A stretch of 64,000 bases of DNA from Polaribacter sp. (GCA_029238315.1 JAQWGI010000036.1:1-64000), one strand, 5' to 3'; numbered from the stretch's first letter, positions 25,615 through 34,800 are shown. Numbers and translations are program-made. Notes: a model not told the origin generated them from the letters alone.

Positions 25615-26505
25615 ATGATGAAAATAAAAAATGTAGTATTGGTAGCCATAGTTGCTATTCTAATATATGCTTGTAGTGCCAGTAATCCTTTTCTAGATAA
25701 CTTTGATCACGAAGCGCAAGCTTTGGCAGATAAAGATACTTTAATTAGTTATTTAACTAACCATTATTATGATGCTACAATAGATTCAATTAAACCTATT
25801 GTTGCAGGAGAAACAGCATTAATTAATGATTCTAAACTAAAAAGTCAAGATATTACAGAAACAATAGGTGATGTTGATATAGATTTTAAATTATATTATT
25901 ATGTTACCAACGAAGGAAACCCTATTCCAAATAAAGGTTTTCCTACATTATTAGATTCTATTTTAGTAAACTATCATTTAGATTATATAGTTGATGCTAC
26001 TTTAATTCAAGATAGTCAAGAATTAGATGTACCAACTTGGTTTGATCCTTCATCTATTGCTGTTAGAGGTTGGTTGTATGGTTTTTCTCATTTTAAAGGA
26101 GGTAAAAACATTACAACAAACGGACCTATAACTTATGAAAATGGTGGTAAAGGAGTGCTTATAATTCCATCTGGTCTTGCATACAGAAATATAGATCAAG
26201 GTAGTATACCACCAAATTCTAATTTGATATATTATATTAACTTGTTTGATGTTGTAGAAAATACAGATCATGATAATGATGGGCTAGCGTCTCATTTAGA
26301 AATAGAAGACGCAAGTATAGAGTCAGATCCTTTTGAAGTTGATACCGATGGAGATTTTATTCCAAACTATAGAGATGCAGATGATGACAATGATGGAATT
26401 CCAACAATAAAAGAAGATACTAATGGTGATGGAGATCCAAGAAATGATTTTAGTGATCCATCAAACCCAACGTTGCCAGATTATTTAAATCCTAAAATTA
26501 AATAG
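25615..26505 (+). CDS. FKBP-type lipoprotein with C-terminal calcium-binding-like repeats
   Basis: A 296-residue predicted lipoprotein: the signal ends with the lipobox IYACSA (Cys about 20). A partly conserved FKBP peptidyl-prolyl isomerase domain (about 90-215) is recognised by GWLYGFSHFKGG and the GVLIIPSGLAYRN/IPPNSNLIYYINL end. The last 75 residues carry Asp-rich thrombospondin type 3-like repeats (DHDNDGLASHLE, DTDGDFIPNYRD, DDDNDGIPTIKED), expected to bind calcium. The architecture is common in flavobacterial gliding-type FKBPs. Outer-membrane or periplasmic location is inferred. Confidence 0.88.
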   Translation: MMKIKNVVLVAIVAILIYACSASNPFLDNFDHEAQALADKDTLISYLTNHYYDATIDSIKPIVAGETALINDSKLKSQDITETIGDVDIDFKLYYYVTNEGNPIPNKGFPTLLDSILVNYHLDYIVDATLIQDSQELDVPTWFDPSSIAVRGWLYGFSHFKGGKNITTNGPITYENGGKGVLIIPSGLAYRNIDQGSIPPNSNLIYYINLFDVVENTDHDNDGLASHLEIEDASIESDPFEVDTDGDFIPNYRDADDDNDGIPTIKEDTNGDGDPRNDFSDPSNPTLPDYLNPKIK

Positions 26506-26521
26506 GTGTTAGAAAGTATAT

Positions 26522-26556
26522 AAAAAAAGCTCCAGAATTTCTGGAGCTTTTTTTTT
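26522..26556. terminator. Bidirectional terminator
   Basis: AAAAAAAGCTCCAGAA (26522-26537) pairs with TTCTGGAGCTTTTTTT (26539-26554). The hairpin lies between the convergent FKBP and barrel genes and has A/T runs on both sides. Confidence 0.9.
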
Positions 26557-26572
26557 ACCTGATAAAATAAAA

Positions 26573-27190
26573 TTAAAATTTGTAAGACAAACCAACCATT
26601 ATTTGATTAACTCTGGTATCAAATTCTATGGTTTCAGTATTTTCTATAAATGATGTTTCTACTCCAGAAAAAGCTCTTTCCCAACGAACATCAAGACCTA
26701 TTTTTCCTAATTCAATTCCTCCTCCAAATTGTAAGCCAAGTGTAAAACCATCAGAGTTTATTTCTTTAAAATCAGAAAGACCAAACTTAGAGCTTAAAAT
26801 GTATTGAAAGGAAGGGCCTATGTAAACATTACCCACTCCAAAAAGTTTTTTTCCTAATAAAACAGGAATGTCAATTTTTTGAAAGCTATATGTAGTAGCT
26901 TTTGTAAAGGTGTTACCAAGAACCTTAAAACTATAGTCAACTTTATTTTCTAGGTTTGTGTAGACTAATTCTGGTCTGATATAAAAGCCTACAACAGGGA
27001 TTTTAAAACGCAGCCAAACTCCTGCATGATAACCAGTTTTACTTTCAGCTCCTGAAAGTACATCTTCTTTTACATCAGAAAAAGTACTAGAATTATAATT
27101 GAGACCCCCTTTTATTCCGAAGTCAACTTGTGCGTGTGTCGTTAGATGTATACCAAAAATCAAACAGATTATTAAAAGTGCTTTTTTCAT
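26573..27190 (-). CDS. Outer-membrane beta-barrel protein (porin family)
   Basis: A 205-residue exported barrel of the OmpA/OmpX-like type annotated as porin family or outer membrane beta-barrel protein. The signal peptide (about 1-20, ending THAQ) is followed by VDFGIKGGLNYNSSTFSD, alternating beta-strands with GLQFGGGIELGKIGLDVRWE, and a terminal strand ending in Phe (MVGLSYKF), as expected for BAM-dependent insertion. The function is unknown. It is monocistronic, convergent with the FKBP gene. Confidence 0.88.
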   Translation of the reverse strand: MKKALLIICLIFGIHLTTHAQVDFGIKGGLNYNSSTFSDVKEDVLSGAESKTGYHAGVWLRFKIPVVGFYIRPELVYTNLENKVDYSFKVLGNTFTKATTYSFQKIDIPVLLGKKLFGVGNVYIGPSFQYILSSKFGLSDFKEINSDGFTLGLQFGGGIELGKIGLDVRWERAFSGVETSFIENTETIEFDTRVNQIMVGLSYKF

Positions 27191-27217
27191 AATTTATATT
27201 TATTTACCGTACTTAAT

Positions 27218-28180
27218 TTATTTTCGTGCAATTACTTTTTCTGCTGCAACAACAATAGATTTGTCATTTAAACCATATTTTTCCATTAATTGTGCTGGAG
27301 TTCCTGATTCTCCAAAACTATCATTCACAGCAACAAACTCTTGTGGTGTGGGGGTGTTGCTTGCTAAACATCTGGCAACAGATTCTCCTAATCCACCATA
27401 TTTATTATGCTCTTCTGCAGTAACAACACAACCAGTTTTGGCAACAGATTTTAAAATCGCTGCTTCATCTAAAGGTTTAATGGTGTGTATATTGATGACT
27501 TCTGCGCTAATTCCTTTTGCTTCTAGTTGCTCTGATGCTTGTAAAGCTTCCCAAACTAGATGACCTGTCGCAACAATCGTTACATCCGTTCCTTCTGTTA
27601 ATTGAATGGCTTTACCAATTTCAAACTTTTCATCGTTATAATCTGGCATAAATACAGGTACTTTTGGACGCCCGAAACGTAAGTAAACAGGCCCCTCATG
27701 TTCTGCAATTGCAATCGTTGCCGCTTTGGTTTGGTTGTAATCACAAGTGTTAATTACGGTCATTCCTGGTAACATTTTCATCAATCCAATATCTTCTAAT
27801 ATTTGATGTGTTGCACCATCTTCACCTAGCGTTAATCCAGCGTGAGAAGCACAAATCTTTACATTTTTATCAGAATAAGCAATGGATTGGCGAATTTGAT
27901 CATAGACTCTTCCTGTAGAAAAGTTAGCAAAAGTTCCAGTAAACGGAATTTTACCACCAATGGTTAATCCTGCAGCGATACCCATCATGTTTGCTTCTGC
28001 AATACCAATTTGAAAGAATCTTTCTGGATGGTTTTCTGCAAAATCATTCATTTTTAAAGAACCAATTAAATCGGCACATAAGGCAACTACATTAGGATTT
28101 GTTTTTCCTAATTCTGTTAAACCATCTCCAAATCCAGATCTGGTGTCTTTTTTCTCAGTAAAAGTGTATTTTTTCATCAA
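27218..28180 (-). CDS. Transketolase C-terminal subunit (split transketolase)
   Basis: The 320-residue product contains the pyrimidine-binding and C-terminal domains of transketolase: FFQIGIAEANMMGIAAGL (about 52-69, with the conserved Glu), the ASHAGLTLGEDGATHQ region (about 109-124), GPVYLRFGRP, and the C-terminal EEHNKYGGLGESVA. It lacks the N-terminal TPP-pyrophosphate domain, which in Bacteroidota is usually a separate gene of about 280 residues next door. Here the neighbouring genes are a barrel protein and maf, so the partner must be elsewhere. A candidate -7 box (TATTTTTG on minus, 28205-28212) lies upstream. Confidence 0.92.
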   Translation of the reverse strand: MMKKYTFTEKKDTRSGFGDGLTELGKTNPNVVALCADLIGSLKMNDFAENHPERFFQIGIAEANMMGIAAGLTIGGKIPFTGTFANFSTGRVYDQIRQSIAYSDKNVKICASHAGLTLGEDGATHQILEDIGLMKMLPGMTVINTCDYNQTKAATIAIAEHEGPVYLRFGRPKVPVFMPDYNDEKFEIGKAIQLTEGTDVTIVATGHLVWEALQASEQLEAKGISAEVINIHTIKPLDEAAILKSVAKTGCVVTAEEHNKYGGLGESVARCLASNTPTPQEFVAVNDSFGESGTPAQLMEKYGLNDKSIVVAAEKVIARK

Positions 28181-28234
28181 AGTATAATTGTGTTGTGTTT
28201 AAGGCAAAAATAATAATATTATTGTAGCAAATGC

Positions 28235-28813
28235 TTACAATTTTAGCAATTCTTTATATAACTTTTGAACAGGCAAACCCATTACATTATAATAGCTTCC
28301 TTCTATTCTTTCTATGCCGATAAAGCCAATCCATTCTTGAATTCCGTAGCTTCCAGCCTTATCAAATGGTTTGTAATGTTCTATATAGTAGTTCATTTCA
28401 TCAACAGTTAATTCTTTAAAATACACATTGGTGGTATCGTTAAAAATCGTTTGAAAATGTTTTCCTTTTAAACTAACTGATGTAATTACTTGATGTTTTT
28501 TACCAGACAACTCTTGTAAGATTCTAAAGGCATCTTTTGTGTCTTTTGGTTTTCCTAAAGCTTTGTTTTCTAACCAAACAATAGTATCTGAAGTAATTAA
28601 AATGTCATTTTCTTTTAAATCTGTAAATGGTTTCGATTTTAAATCTGCTAAATAATCGGTGATTGCTGTTGCTTGTAATTCCTTCGGATAAATCTCTTCA
28701 ACTTCTTTTAATTGAATGGTAAACGGAATGTCTAAATCTTTTAAGAATTGTTGTCTTCTGGGCGATTTAGAAGCTAAAATAATAGCGTATTTAGAGAGTT
28801 TTTCTTTTAACAT
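28235..28813 (-). CDS. maf: Maf-family nucleoside triphosphate pyrophosphatase
   Basis: House-cleaning pyrophosphatase hydrolysing non-canonical or excess nucleotides (dTTP/UTP type). The 192-residue product has the family start IILASKSPRRQQFLKDL (about 11-27), the central SDTIVW motif (about 70-75), KPKDTKDAFRIL, and the KAGSYGIQEWIGFI segment near the C-terminus. It lies 3 bp after the UbiA-family gene on the same strand, so the two are cotranscribed with smpB. Confidence 0.94.
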   Translation of the reverse strand: MLKEKLSKYAIILASKSPRRQQFLKDLDIPFTIQLKEVEEIYPKELQATAITDYLADLKSKPFTDLKENDILITSDTIVWLENKALGKPKDTKDAFRILQELSGKKHQVITSVSLKGKHFQTIFNDTTNVYFKELTVDEMNYYIEHYKPFDKAGSYGIQEWIGFIGIERIEGSYYNVMGLPVQKLYKELLKL

Positions 28814-28816
28814 AAA

Positions 28817-29734
28817 CTATAATTTGATGAATAACATAGATAAAATTCCGAAGCACATTATCAATTTAAGAAGTGTGCTTAATCTACTGAAGTTTGAATT
28901 GGTTTTTGCACTATTCAATTTGTAGATAAACCAAGCAAACGGAAGAATAATAAATACAATTGCATACCAAAATAACAATTGAAAATGAATCAACTCTTCT
29001 TTTAAGATAAACACTAAAAACAGAAATACAAATGCTGATATAAAAAGTGCTACGTTTTTAGTTCTGTTAATTCCGATTAAAATAGGTAACGTTTTCATTT
29101 TAAGTGAATAATCCCCTTTGATGTCTTCAGTATCTTTAATGATTTCTCTGATTAAATTAATAGAAAAAGCAAAAATTAAATAGCATAAAAGAGCAATTGT
29201 AGTCGGAATTAATTTAAGGAAATTTACAATTGCTTCAAAGATATTTGATGCTGTATCAACGCTTTCTAATTCAAAAACAAAAACAATAAATATGGTTAAT
29301 GCAGTTAAAAATGAAACGACAATATTGCCAATAAAAGCAATTCTTTTTAACGATTTAGAATACCAAAAAAGTAAGATAATTGTGCTAATAAAAAAGAGTG
29401 AATAAGAAATATTTCCTTTGATATAAGAAGCGTAAATCCCTAAAAGAAATCCTAAAATGCTTAGTGTAAAATATACAATGTATGCTTTCTTTTTAGGAAT
29501 GGTTGTATCAATAAATACCTTGGCTGGTTTGTTAATGATATCTGCTTGTACATCAAAAATATCATTGATAATATATCCGCTTGCGGTAATAAAAAGAATA
29601 CTAATGCTTAGTAGCGTAAATTGAAAATCAAAAAGTGTTATAAAAGAATTTGTAATGGCATATTTAGTTAAAACTAGCGTCAACAAAACCATGATTAGGT
29701 TTTTATATCTGATTAGTTTTAAGAAAGCAATCAT
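28817..29734 (-). CDS. UbiA-family prenyltransferase (geranylgeranylglycerol-phosphate type)
   Basis: A 305-residue integral membrane prenyltransferase with about eight hydrophobic helices. The first Asp-rich motif NDIFDVQAD (about 57-65) and the second DTEDIKGD (about 196-203), both needed to bind prenyl diphosphate through Mg2+, are intact. Bacteroidota members are annotated as geranylgeranylglycerol-phosphate geranylgeranyltransferase, homologous to the archaeal ether-lipid enzyme. Menaquinone (MenA) or heme-O synthase would be alternatives, but no such operon is near. The gene sits between smpB (1 bp) and maf (3 bp), a tight operon. Confidence 0.85.
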   Translation of the reverse strand: MIAFLKLIRYKNLIMVLLTLVLTKYAITNSFITLFDFQFTLLSISILFITASGYIINDIFDVQADIINKPAKVFIDTTIPKKKAYIVYFTLSILGFLLGIYASYIKGNISYSLFFISTIILLFWYSKSLKRIAFIGNIVVSFLTALTIFIVFVFELESVDTASNIFEAIVNFLKLIPTTIALLCYLIFAFSINLIREIIKDTEDIKGDYSLKMKTLPILIGINRTKNVALFISAFVFLFLVFILKEELIHFQLLFWYAIVFIILPFAWFIYKLNSAKTNSNFSRLSTLLKLIMCFGILSMLFIKL

Positions 29735-29735
29735 C

Positions 29736-30191
29736 TTAAAAGTTCTTTTTAATTCTTGCTAAATCGCGCTTATTATCTCGGTCTTTCATGGTTTCACGTT
29801 TATCGTGCAACTTTTTACCTTTAGCCAAAGCAATGTTTAATTTTGCCCAACCTTTATCTGTTAAAAACAATTTTAAAGGAACAATCGTTAATCCAGTATT
29901 TTTAACTTCTTTCTCTAATTTCTTTAATTCGCGCTTGTTTAAAAGCAATCTGCGCTCGCTTTTCGGATTGTGATTATAGAAATTTCCGTGGCTATATTCT
30001 TCAATAAACATGTTTACAACAAACAATTCTCCTCGATCGTTAAATTCGCAAAAGCTTTCTGTAATTCTTGCTTTACTTTCTCTAATCGATTTTATTTCTG
30101 TTCCAGTTAATTGAATTCCAGCAGTGTAAGTGTCTAGAAATTCGTACTCAAAACGTGCTTTTTTATTCTGTATGTTTATGTTCTTTTGCAT
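29736..30191 (-). CDS. smpB: SsrA-binding protein SmpB
   Basis: Binds tmRNA and brings it to stalled ribosomes for trans-translation. The 151-residue product has NKKARFEYEFLDTYTAGIQL (about 9-28), the conserved GTEIKSIRE (31-39), and the basic C-terminal tail KGKKLHDKRETMKDRDNKRD that enters the decoding centre. The length is typical. It is the first gene of the smpB-ubiA-maf transcript; TATCTTTG on the minus strand (30226-30233) is a plausible -7 box. Confidence 0.97.
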   Translation of the reverse strand: MQKNINIQNKKARFEYEFLDTYTAGIQLTGTEIKSIRESKARITESFCEFNDRGELFVVNMFIEEYSHGNFYNHNPKSERRLLLNKRELKKLEKEVKNTGLTIVPLKLFLTDKGWAKLNIALAKGKKLHDKRETMKDRDNKRDLARIKKNF

Positions 30192-30312
30192 GAATTCTTT
30201 ATAGAAAAGATTGTGATAATATTAGCAAAGATACATTTTTGATTCAGATGAAGAAGTGTATTTTTGATTTGTAAAGATGTACAATTTTTAGCGACCTAGA
30301 AAAACAAAATTC

Positions 30313-31056
30313 ATGCGTAACTTATTATTTTTAGTAGTACTTGTATTTGCTTCATGTAAGCAAAAAGAAACCTCTTTAACAGCTCAACAAATTATTGATC
30401 AATCAATTTTAGCAAATGGAGCCGATTTGGTTGCCAATGCTCAAATTGAATTTGATTTTAGAGATAATGCCTATACGGCTATTCGTGCTAACGGAATTTT
30501 TAAGCTTATTAAATCTTTTAAAAACAATAATTTTGATCTGATATCTGATGTTATTTCCAATACCGGTTTTAGAAGAACTCTTAATGGTAATTTAATACAT
30601 ATACCAGACTCTATTGCTACAGAATATGCTAGTTCTGTTAATTCTGTACATTATTTTTCTGTATTACCTTATGGTTTAAATGACAAGGCTGTTAAAAAAA
30701 AATTATTGGGAACTTCATCAATAAACTCTAAAGAATATTATAAAGTAGAAATTAGTTTTACTGAAGATGGTGGGGGAGAAGATTTTGAAGATATTTTTAT
30801 TTATTGGATTAATAAAACTTCTTTTAAGATAGATTATTTAGCGTATAGTTTTCATGTAAATGGTGGTGGGAAACGTTTTAGAGAAGCAATCAATCAAAGA
30901 GTTGTAAATAATATCCATTTTGCAGATTATAACAACTTTAAACTTAAAAATGCTTCGACTAAATTAGAAAATTTAGACCAAGCATTCTTAAACAGTCAAT
31001 TGATAAAGGTTTCAGAAGTACGTTTAGAAAACGTTAAAGTAATACCTTTAAATTAG
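30313..31056 (+). CDS. DUF6503 family lipoprotein
   Basis: A 247-residue predicted lipoprotein with lipobox FASC (Cys at about 15) after a short hydrophobic signal. The mature part has the AQQIIDQSILANG start and the VEISFTEDGGGEDFEDIFIYWINK strand pair typical of the DUF6503 family in flavobacteria. The fold is probably a LolA/LppX-like half barrel, by analogy only. Function is unknown. Its stop overlaps the convergent histidine phosphatase gene by 4 bp. Confidence 0.75.
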   Translation: MRNLLFLVVLVFASCKQKETSLTAQQIIDQSILANGADLVANAQIEFDFRDNAYTAIRANGIFKLIKSFKNNNFDLISDVISNTGFRRTLNGNLIHIPDSIATEYASSVNSVHYFSVLPYGLNDKAVKKKLLGTSSINSKEYYKVEISFTEDGGGEDFEDIFIYWINKTSFKIDYLAYSFHVNGGGKRFREAINQRVVNNIHFADYNNFKLKNASTKLENLDQAFLNSQLIKVSEVRLENVKVIPLN

Positions 31057-31562
31057 TAGTCAATTTTAACTAATACACCAGTTGCATTATTTTTTGTTAC
31101 TGTAACAATATATAGGTTACTGTTGTTGTCATCCGAAATTTTACCAAACTTATTGTGGCCTAATATTTTGTTTGCAAATGCATCTGTAGTGTTACTGTGC
31201 CCAACAACCAAAACATTTTTACCTTTTGTTTGTGCAATAAAATCTGTGTCATACATTTTTCTGGGGTTGTATAAGTTGGTTTTTAAATTGTATTTTTCTG
31301 CCGTTGGTAAAGCCGTTTGTTTGGTTCGGTTATAATCTGTTGAGTAAACCATGTGAATGTTTGCTTGAGACAAAACGGTTGCCCAATGTTTTGCCCGATC
31401 TGTACCTTTTGCTGTTAAATTTGGGTTTCTATTGTTTGTATCTGTTCTGTCTTTTTCTGCATGGCGAATTAAATAATAAGTAGTAACCTCTTCATTTTTT
31501 TCTTGTGCAAAAGATGCAAATGCTCCGAAAGCAAAAACAATTAGTAATAAGTATTTTTTCAT
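31053..31562 (-). CDS. Exported histidine phosphatase family protein
   Basis: A 169-residue phosphoglycerate-mutase-fold protein with an N-terminal signal peptide (about 1-19, ending SFAQ). The catalytic RHAEK (about 34-38), a second Arg in YSTDYNRTKQTA, and the C-terminal GHSNTTDAFANKILG His motif (about 121-135) are intact. The short, SixA-like form suggests a small phosphatase in the periplasm; the substrate is unknown. It is monocistronic and ends on the shared stop region with the DUF6503 gene. Confidence 0.9.
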   Translation of the reverse strand: MKKYLLLIVFAFGAFASFAQEKNEEVTTYYLIRHAEKDRTDTNNRNPNLTAKGTDRAKHWATVLSQANIHMVYSTDYNRTKQTALPTAEKYNLKTNLYNPRKMYDTDFIAQTKGKNVLVVGHSNTTDAFANKILGHNKFGKISDDNNSNLYIVTVTKNNATGVLVKIDY

Positions 31563-31598
31563 TTTTTTATAATTTTGATTTACGAAGATACATAAAAC

Positions 31599-31630
31599 AA
31601 AAAACGATGTTTAAATAACATCGTTTTTTT
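31599..31630. terminator. Terminator after clpB
   Basis: AAAAAACGATGTT (31599-31611) and AACATCGTTTTTT (31617-31629) form a perfect 13-bp hairpin just past the clpB stop. Confidence 0.92.
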
Positions 31631-31638
31631 AATAAATT

Positions 31639-34242
31639 TTAATGATTAACTAAATCAGGTTGATTTCTAAAGACCAGTTGTTCATCAAAAGCATCTAGTA
31701 AAATAATGCTATCTGTGGTTATTTTGCCAGCTAAAATATCTTTAGATAATTGATTGAGTACTTCTTTTTGTATTACTCGCTTTACAGGTCTTGCACCAAA
31801 TTCTGGTTGATACCCTTTTGCAGCCAAATAATTAATGGCTTCATCTGTTGCATCTAGTGTTATTTCTTGCTTAGCAATTGTTTTTTGAACGATATTTAAT
31901 TGTAGTTTTACAATAGATTTTATATTTTCTTTAGACAGTGGTGTAAACATTACAATATCATCTATTCTATTGATAAACTCTGGTCTAACTGTTTGTTTCA
32001 ATAAGCTTAAAACTTCTGTTTTAGCAACTTCTGTAGCAGCTTCAGCAGTGCCCTTAGACTCGCTAAATTTTTCTTGAATGATATGACTTCCCAAATTAGA
32101 GGTCATAATAATTATGGTGTTTTTAAAATCTGCAATTCTCCCTTTATTATCGGTTAATCTACCTTCGTCTAAAACTTGCAATAAAATATTAAAAGTATCT
32201 GGATGTGCTTTTTCAATTTCATCTAGCAATACTACAGAATAAGGCTTTCTCCTAACAGCTTCAGTTAATTGTCCACCTTCATCGTAACCAACATAACCTG
32301 GAGGTGCCCCCACCAATCTACTTACAGAATGACGCTCTTGATATTCGCTCATATCTATTCTTGTCATGGCGTTTTCATTATCAAATAAATAACTAGCCAA
32401 TGTTTTTGCCAATTCGGTTTTTCCAACACCTGTGGTTCCTAAAAACAAAAAAGAGCCAATGGGTTTATTAGGGTTTTGTAAACCTGCTTTAGAGCGTCTT
32501 ACGGCATCAGAAACAGCTTCTATAGCTTCTTCTTGGCCAACTACTCGTTTGTGTAATTCACTTTCTAGACGTAATAGTTTTTCTCGCTCAGATTGTAGCA
32601 TTTTAGTTACAGGAATGCCTGTCCATTTGGCAACAACTTCTGCAATGTCATCATAGGTTACTTCTTCCTTAATTAAAGTATTTTCTCCTTTCTCTGCAAG
32701 TAGTGCTTGTTGTTTTTCTAGCTTTTCTTGCAGTTCTTTAATAGTACCATATCTAATTTCTGCAACTTTTCCATAGTCTCCATTTCTTTCTGCTTTGTCT
32801 GCTTCTAGCTTTGCATCTTCAATAGCAGTTTTTGCAGCTTGTATTTCTTCTACAATGCTTTTTTCACTTTGCCATTTTGCATTAATCTCATTGCGTTCTT
32901 CTTTGATATTTGCTAATTCTGCATTTAAAGATTTAAGTTTTGTGGTGTCATTTTCTCTTTTAATGGCTTCTAATTCAATTTCTAATTGCATTACTTTTCG
33001 ATCTAAAACATCTAGTTCTTCTGGTTTTGAATTAATTTCCATACGCATTTTTGCTGCTGCTTCATCCATTAAATCAATGGCCTTGTCTGGTAAAAATCGA
33101 TTGGTAATATAGCGTTGCGATAATTCTACTGCACCAATAATTGCATCATCTTTTATGCGCACTTTATGATGCGTTTCATACTTCTCTTTAATTCCCCTTA
33201 AAATAGAAATGGCACTTTCTGTATCTGGTTCATCAACAATTACTTTTTGGAAACGACGTTCTAGCGCTTTGTCTTTTTCAAAATACTTTTGGTATTCATC
33301 TAATGTAGTAGCTCCAATAGCGCGTAACTCTCCGCGCGCCAATGCAGGCTTTAAAATATTAGCCGCATCCATAGCACCTTGTCCGCCACCAGCTCCAACT
33401 AATGTATGTATTTCATCAATAAATAACACAATATCTCCATTAGACCCTGTAACCTCTTTAATTACAGATTTTAAGCGTTCTTCAAACTCTCCTTTATATT
33501 TTGCACCAGCAATTAACGCTCCCATATCTAAAGCGAATATTTGCTTATCTTTTAGATTTTCTGGTATATCGCCATCAATAATTCTATGCGCTAATCCTTC
33601 TGCAATAGCTGTTTTACCAGTACCAGGTTCACCAACTAAAATAGGGTTGTTTTTGGTTCTACGCGATAAAATTTGTAGCAAGCGCCTAATTTCTTCATCA
33701 CGACCGATAACAGGATCTAACTTACCTTCTTGTGCTAATTTATTTAAGTTTTTAGCATATTTATTTAAAGAATTGTAAGTTTCTTCTGCATTCTGGGATG
33801 TTACATTATTCCCTTTTCTAAGTTCTGTAATGGCTTCATTTAAAGATTTTTCTGAAATCCCTTGATCTTTTAAAATCTGTGCAATGGTGCTTTTAGAATT
33901 AAAAATTGCTAATATAATGTGCTCTATAGAAACATACTCATCTTTCATGTTTTTAGCAATGATTGCAGCTTTGGTTAAGCTTTCATTGGCTTTTCTAGAA
34001 AGTGTAATATCTGCTCCAGTAACTTTAGGAAAACTTTCCAATTGTTTGTCTAATAACTGTTTTAAGATGTCAATGTTGCTATTTAGTTTTTTTAACAAAA
34101 AGGGTAATACATTTTCATCCACTTCAAAAAGGGCTTTGAATATGTGCTCGTTCTCTATTTGTTGATGCCCATAACTTTGCGCTAATTGTTGTGCTAATTG
34201 TATGGTTTCTTGTGATTTTATCGTATAATTATTAAAATTCAT
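31639..34242 (-). CDS. clpB: ATP-dependent chaperone ClpB
   Basis: Hexameric AAA+ disaggregase that works with DnaK to recover aggregated proteins after heat stress. The 867-residue protein has two N-terminal Clp repeats (about 1-145), a first AAA domain with Walker A GEPGTGKT (about 205-212) and FIDEIHTLVG, the coiled-coil middle domain (about 400-525, which separates it from ClpA/ClpC), and a second AAA domain with GTTGVGKT (about 607-614) and LLDEIEKAH. The length matches E. coli ClpB. It is monocistronic. A minus-strand TAGATTTG box lies at 34278-34285. Confidence 0.98.
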   Translation of the reverse strand: MNFNNYTIKSQETIQLAQQLAQSYGHQQIENEHIFKALFEVDENVLPFLLKKLNSNIDILKQLLDKQLESFPKVTGADITLSRKANESLTKAAIIAKNMKDEYVSIEHIILAIFNSKSTIAQILKDQGISEKSLNEAITELRKGNNVTSQNAEETYNSLNKYAKNLNKLAQEGKLDPVIGRDEEIRRLLQILSRRTKNNPILVGEPGTGKTAIAEGLAHRIIDGDIPENLKDKQIFALDMGALIAGAKYKGEFEERLKSVIKEVTGSNGDIVLFIDEIHTLVGAGGGQGAMDAANILKPALARGELRAIGATTLDEYQKYFEKDKALERRFQKVIVDEPDTESAISILRGIKEKYETHHKVRIKDDAIIGAVELSQRYITNRFLPDKAIDLMDEAAAKMRMEINSKPEELDVLDRKVMQLEIELEAIKRENDTTKLKSLNAELANIKEERNEINAKWQSEKSIVEEIQAAKTAIEDAKLEADKAERNGDYGKVAEIRYGTIKELQEKLEKQQALLAEKGENTLIKEEVTYDDIAEVVAKWTGIPVTKMLQSEREKLLRLESELHKRVVGQEEAIEAVSDAVRRSKAGLQNPNKPIGSFLFLGTTGVGKTELAKTLASYLFDNENAMTRIDMSEYQERHSVSRLVGAPPGYVGYDEGGQLTEAVRRKPYSVVLLDEIEKAHPDTFNILLQVLDEGRLTDNKGRIADFKNTIIIMTSNLGSHIIQEKFSESKGTAEAATEVAKTEVLSLLKQTVRPEFINRIDDIVMFTPLSKENIKSIVKLQLNIVQKTIAKQEITLDATDEAINYLAAKGYQPEFGARPVKRVIQKEVLNQLSKDILAGKITTDSIILLDAFDEQLVFRNQPDLVNH

Positions 34243-34277
34243 GTCTTGTATGTTTTACTTTTTCAGTTACTTTGTGT

Positions 34278-34285
34278 CAAATCTA
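34278..34285 (-). promoter_or_regulatory. Candidate -7 box for clpB
   Basis: The minus strand reads TAGATTTG (TAnnTTTG), ending 35 bp before the clpB ATG. A heat-shock-specific operator was not found. Confidence 0.45.
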
Positions 34286-34404
34286 ATACCAAACGATATT
34301 TGAGAAGTAAACACGTCATTTTGTCTTTAAGTACTTTAATTTTTATGACTTTTTGACTTGTGAATGGATTGCAAATTATTTCAATTCTCTATAAAACAAA
34401 TTAC

Positions 34405-34800
34405 ATGAGCATATTAAAAAAACTTTTCAATACCAATGCTGAAACAAAAAAAGACGTTACAGCCAACGTACATTGGGTTTCGATTACTGATATTTCTCAA
34501 TTAGACGCTTTAACAGAAGCCTCTAAAGCCGAAACGGTGCTTATTTTTAAACATTCTACTCGTTGTGGTATTAGTAAGATGGTGTTTCGTCAGTTTGAGA
34601 AATCTTTCAAAACCTTTGATAAAATAATAACAGTGTATTATTTAGACTTATTAAACTATAGAGAGATTTCTGACGAAATTGCCGCTAGATTTCAAGTTTT
34701 TCATCAATCACCTCAGTTAATAGTGCTTAAAAATGGAGTAATGGTAGCCAATGCTTCGCATTATGATATTCTAGAATTGGAGTATGTATCCTTAATTTAG
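34405..34800 (+). CDS. ytxJ: Bacillithiol-system redox-active protein YtxJ
   Basis: A 131-residue thioredoxin-fold protein. The segment VLIFKHSTRCGISKMVFRQF (about 42-61) holds a single-Cys CGIS site where thioredoxins have CxxC, as in YtxJ, a putative monothiol bacilliredoxin. VFHQSPQLIVLKNG supplies the cis-Pro region. It suggests the host makes bacillithiol, a thiol known from some Bacteroidota. An upstream in-frame GTG at 34360 is possible, but ATG 34405 (MSILKKLF) fits the family better. Confidence 0.88.
   Translation: MSILKKLFNTNAETKKDVTANVHWVSITDISQLDALTEASKAETVLIFKHSTRCGISKMVFRQFEKSFKTFDKIITVYYLDLLNYREISDEIAARFQVFHQSPQLIVLKNGVMVANASHYDILELEYVSLI

Noticed and set aside
32432..34165. 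Several plus-strand frames of 60-190 codons opposite clpB
   Set aside because: ClpB is intact and highly conserved on the minus strand; the opposite frames show Ser/Leu-rich shadow composition.
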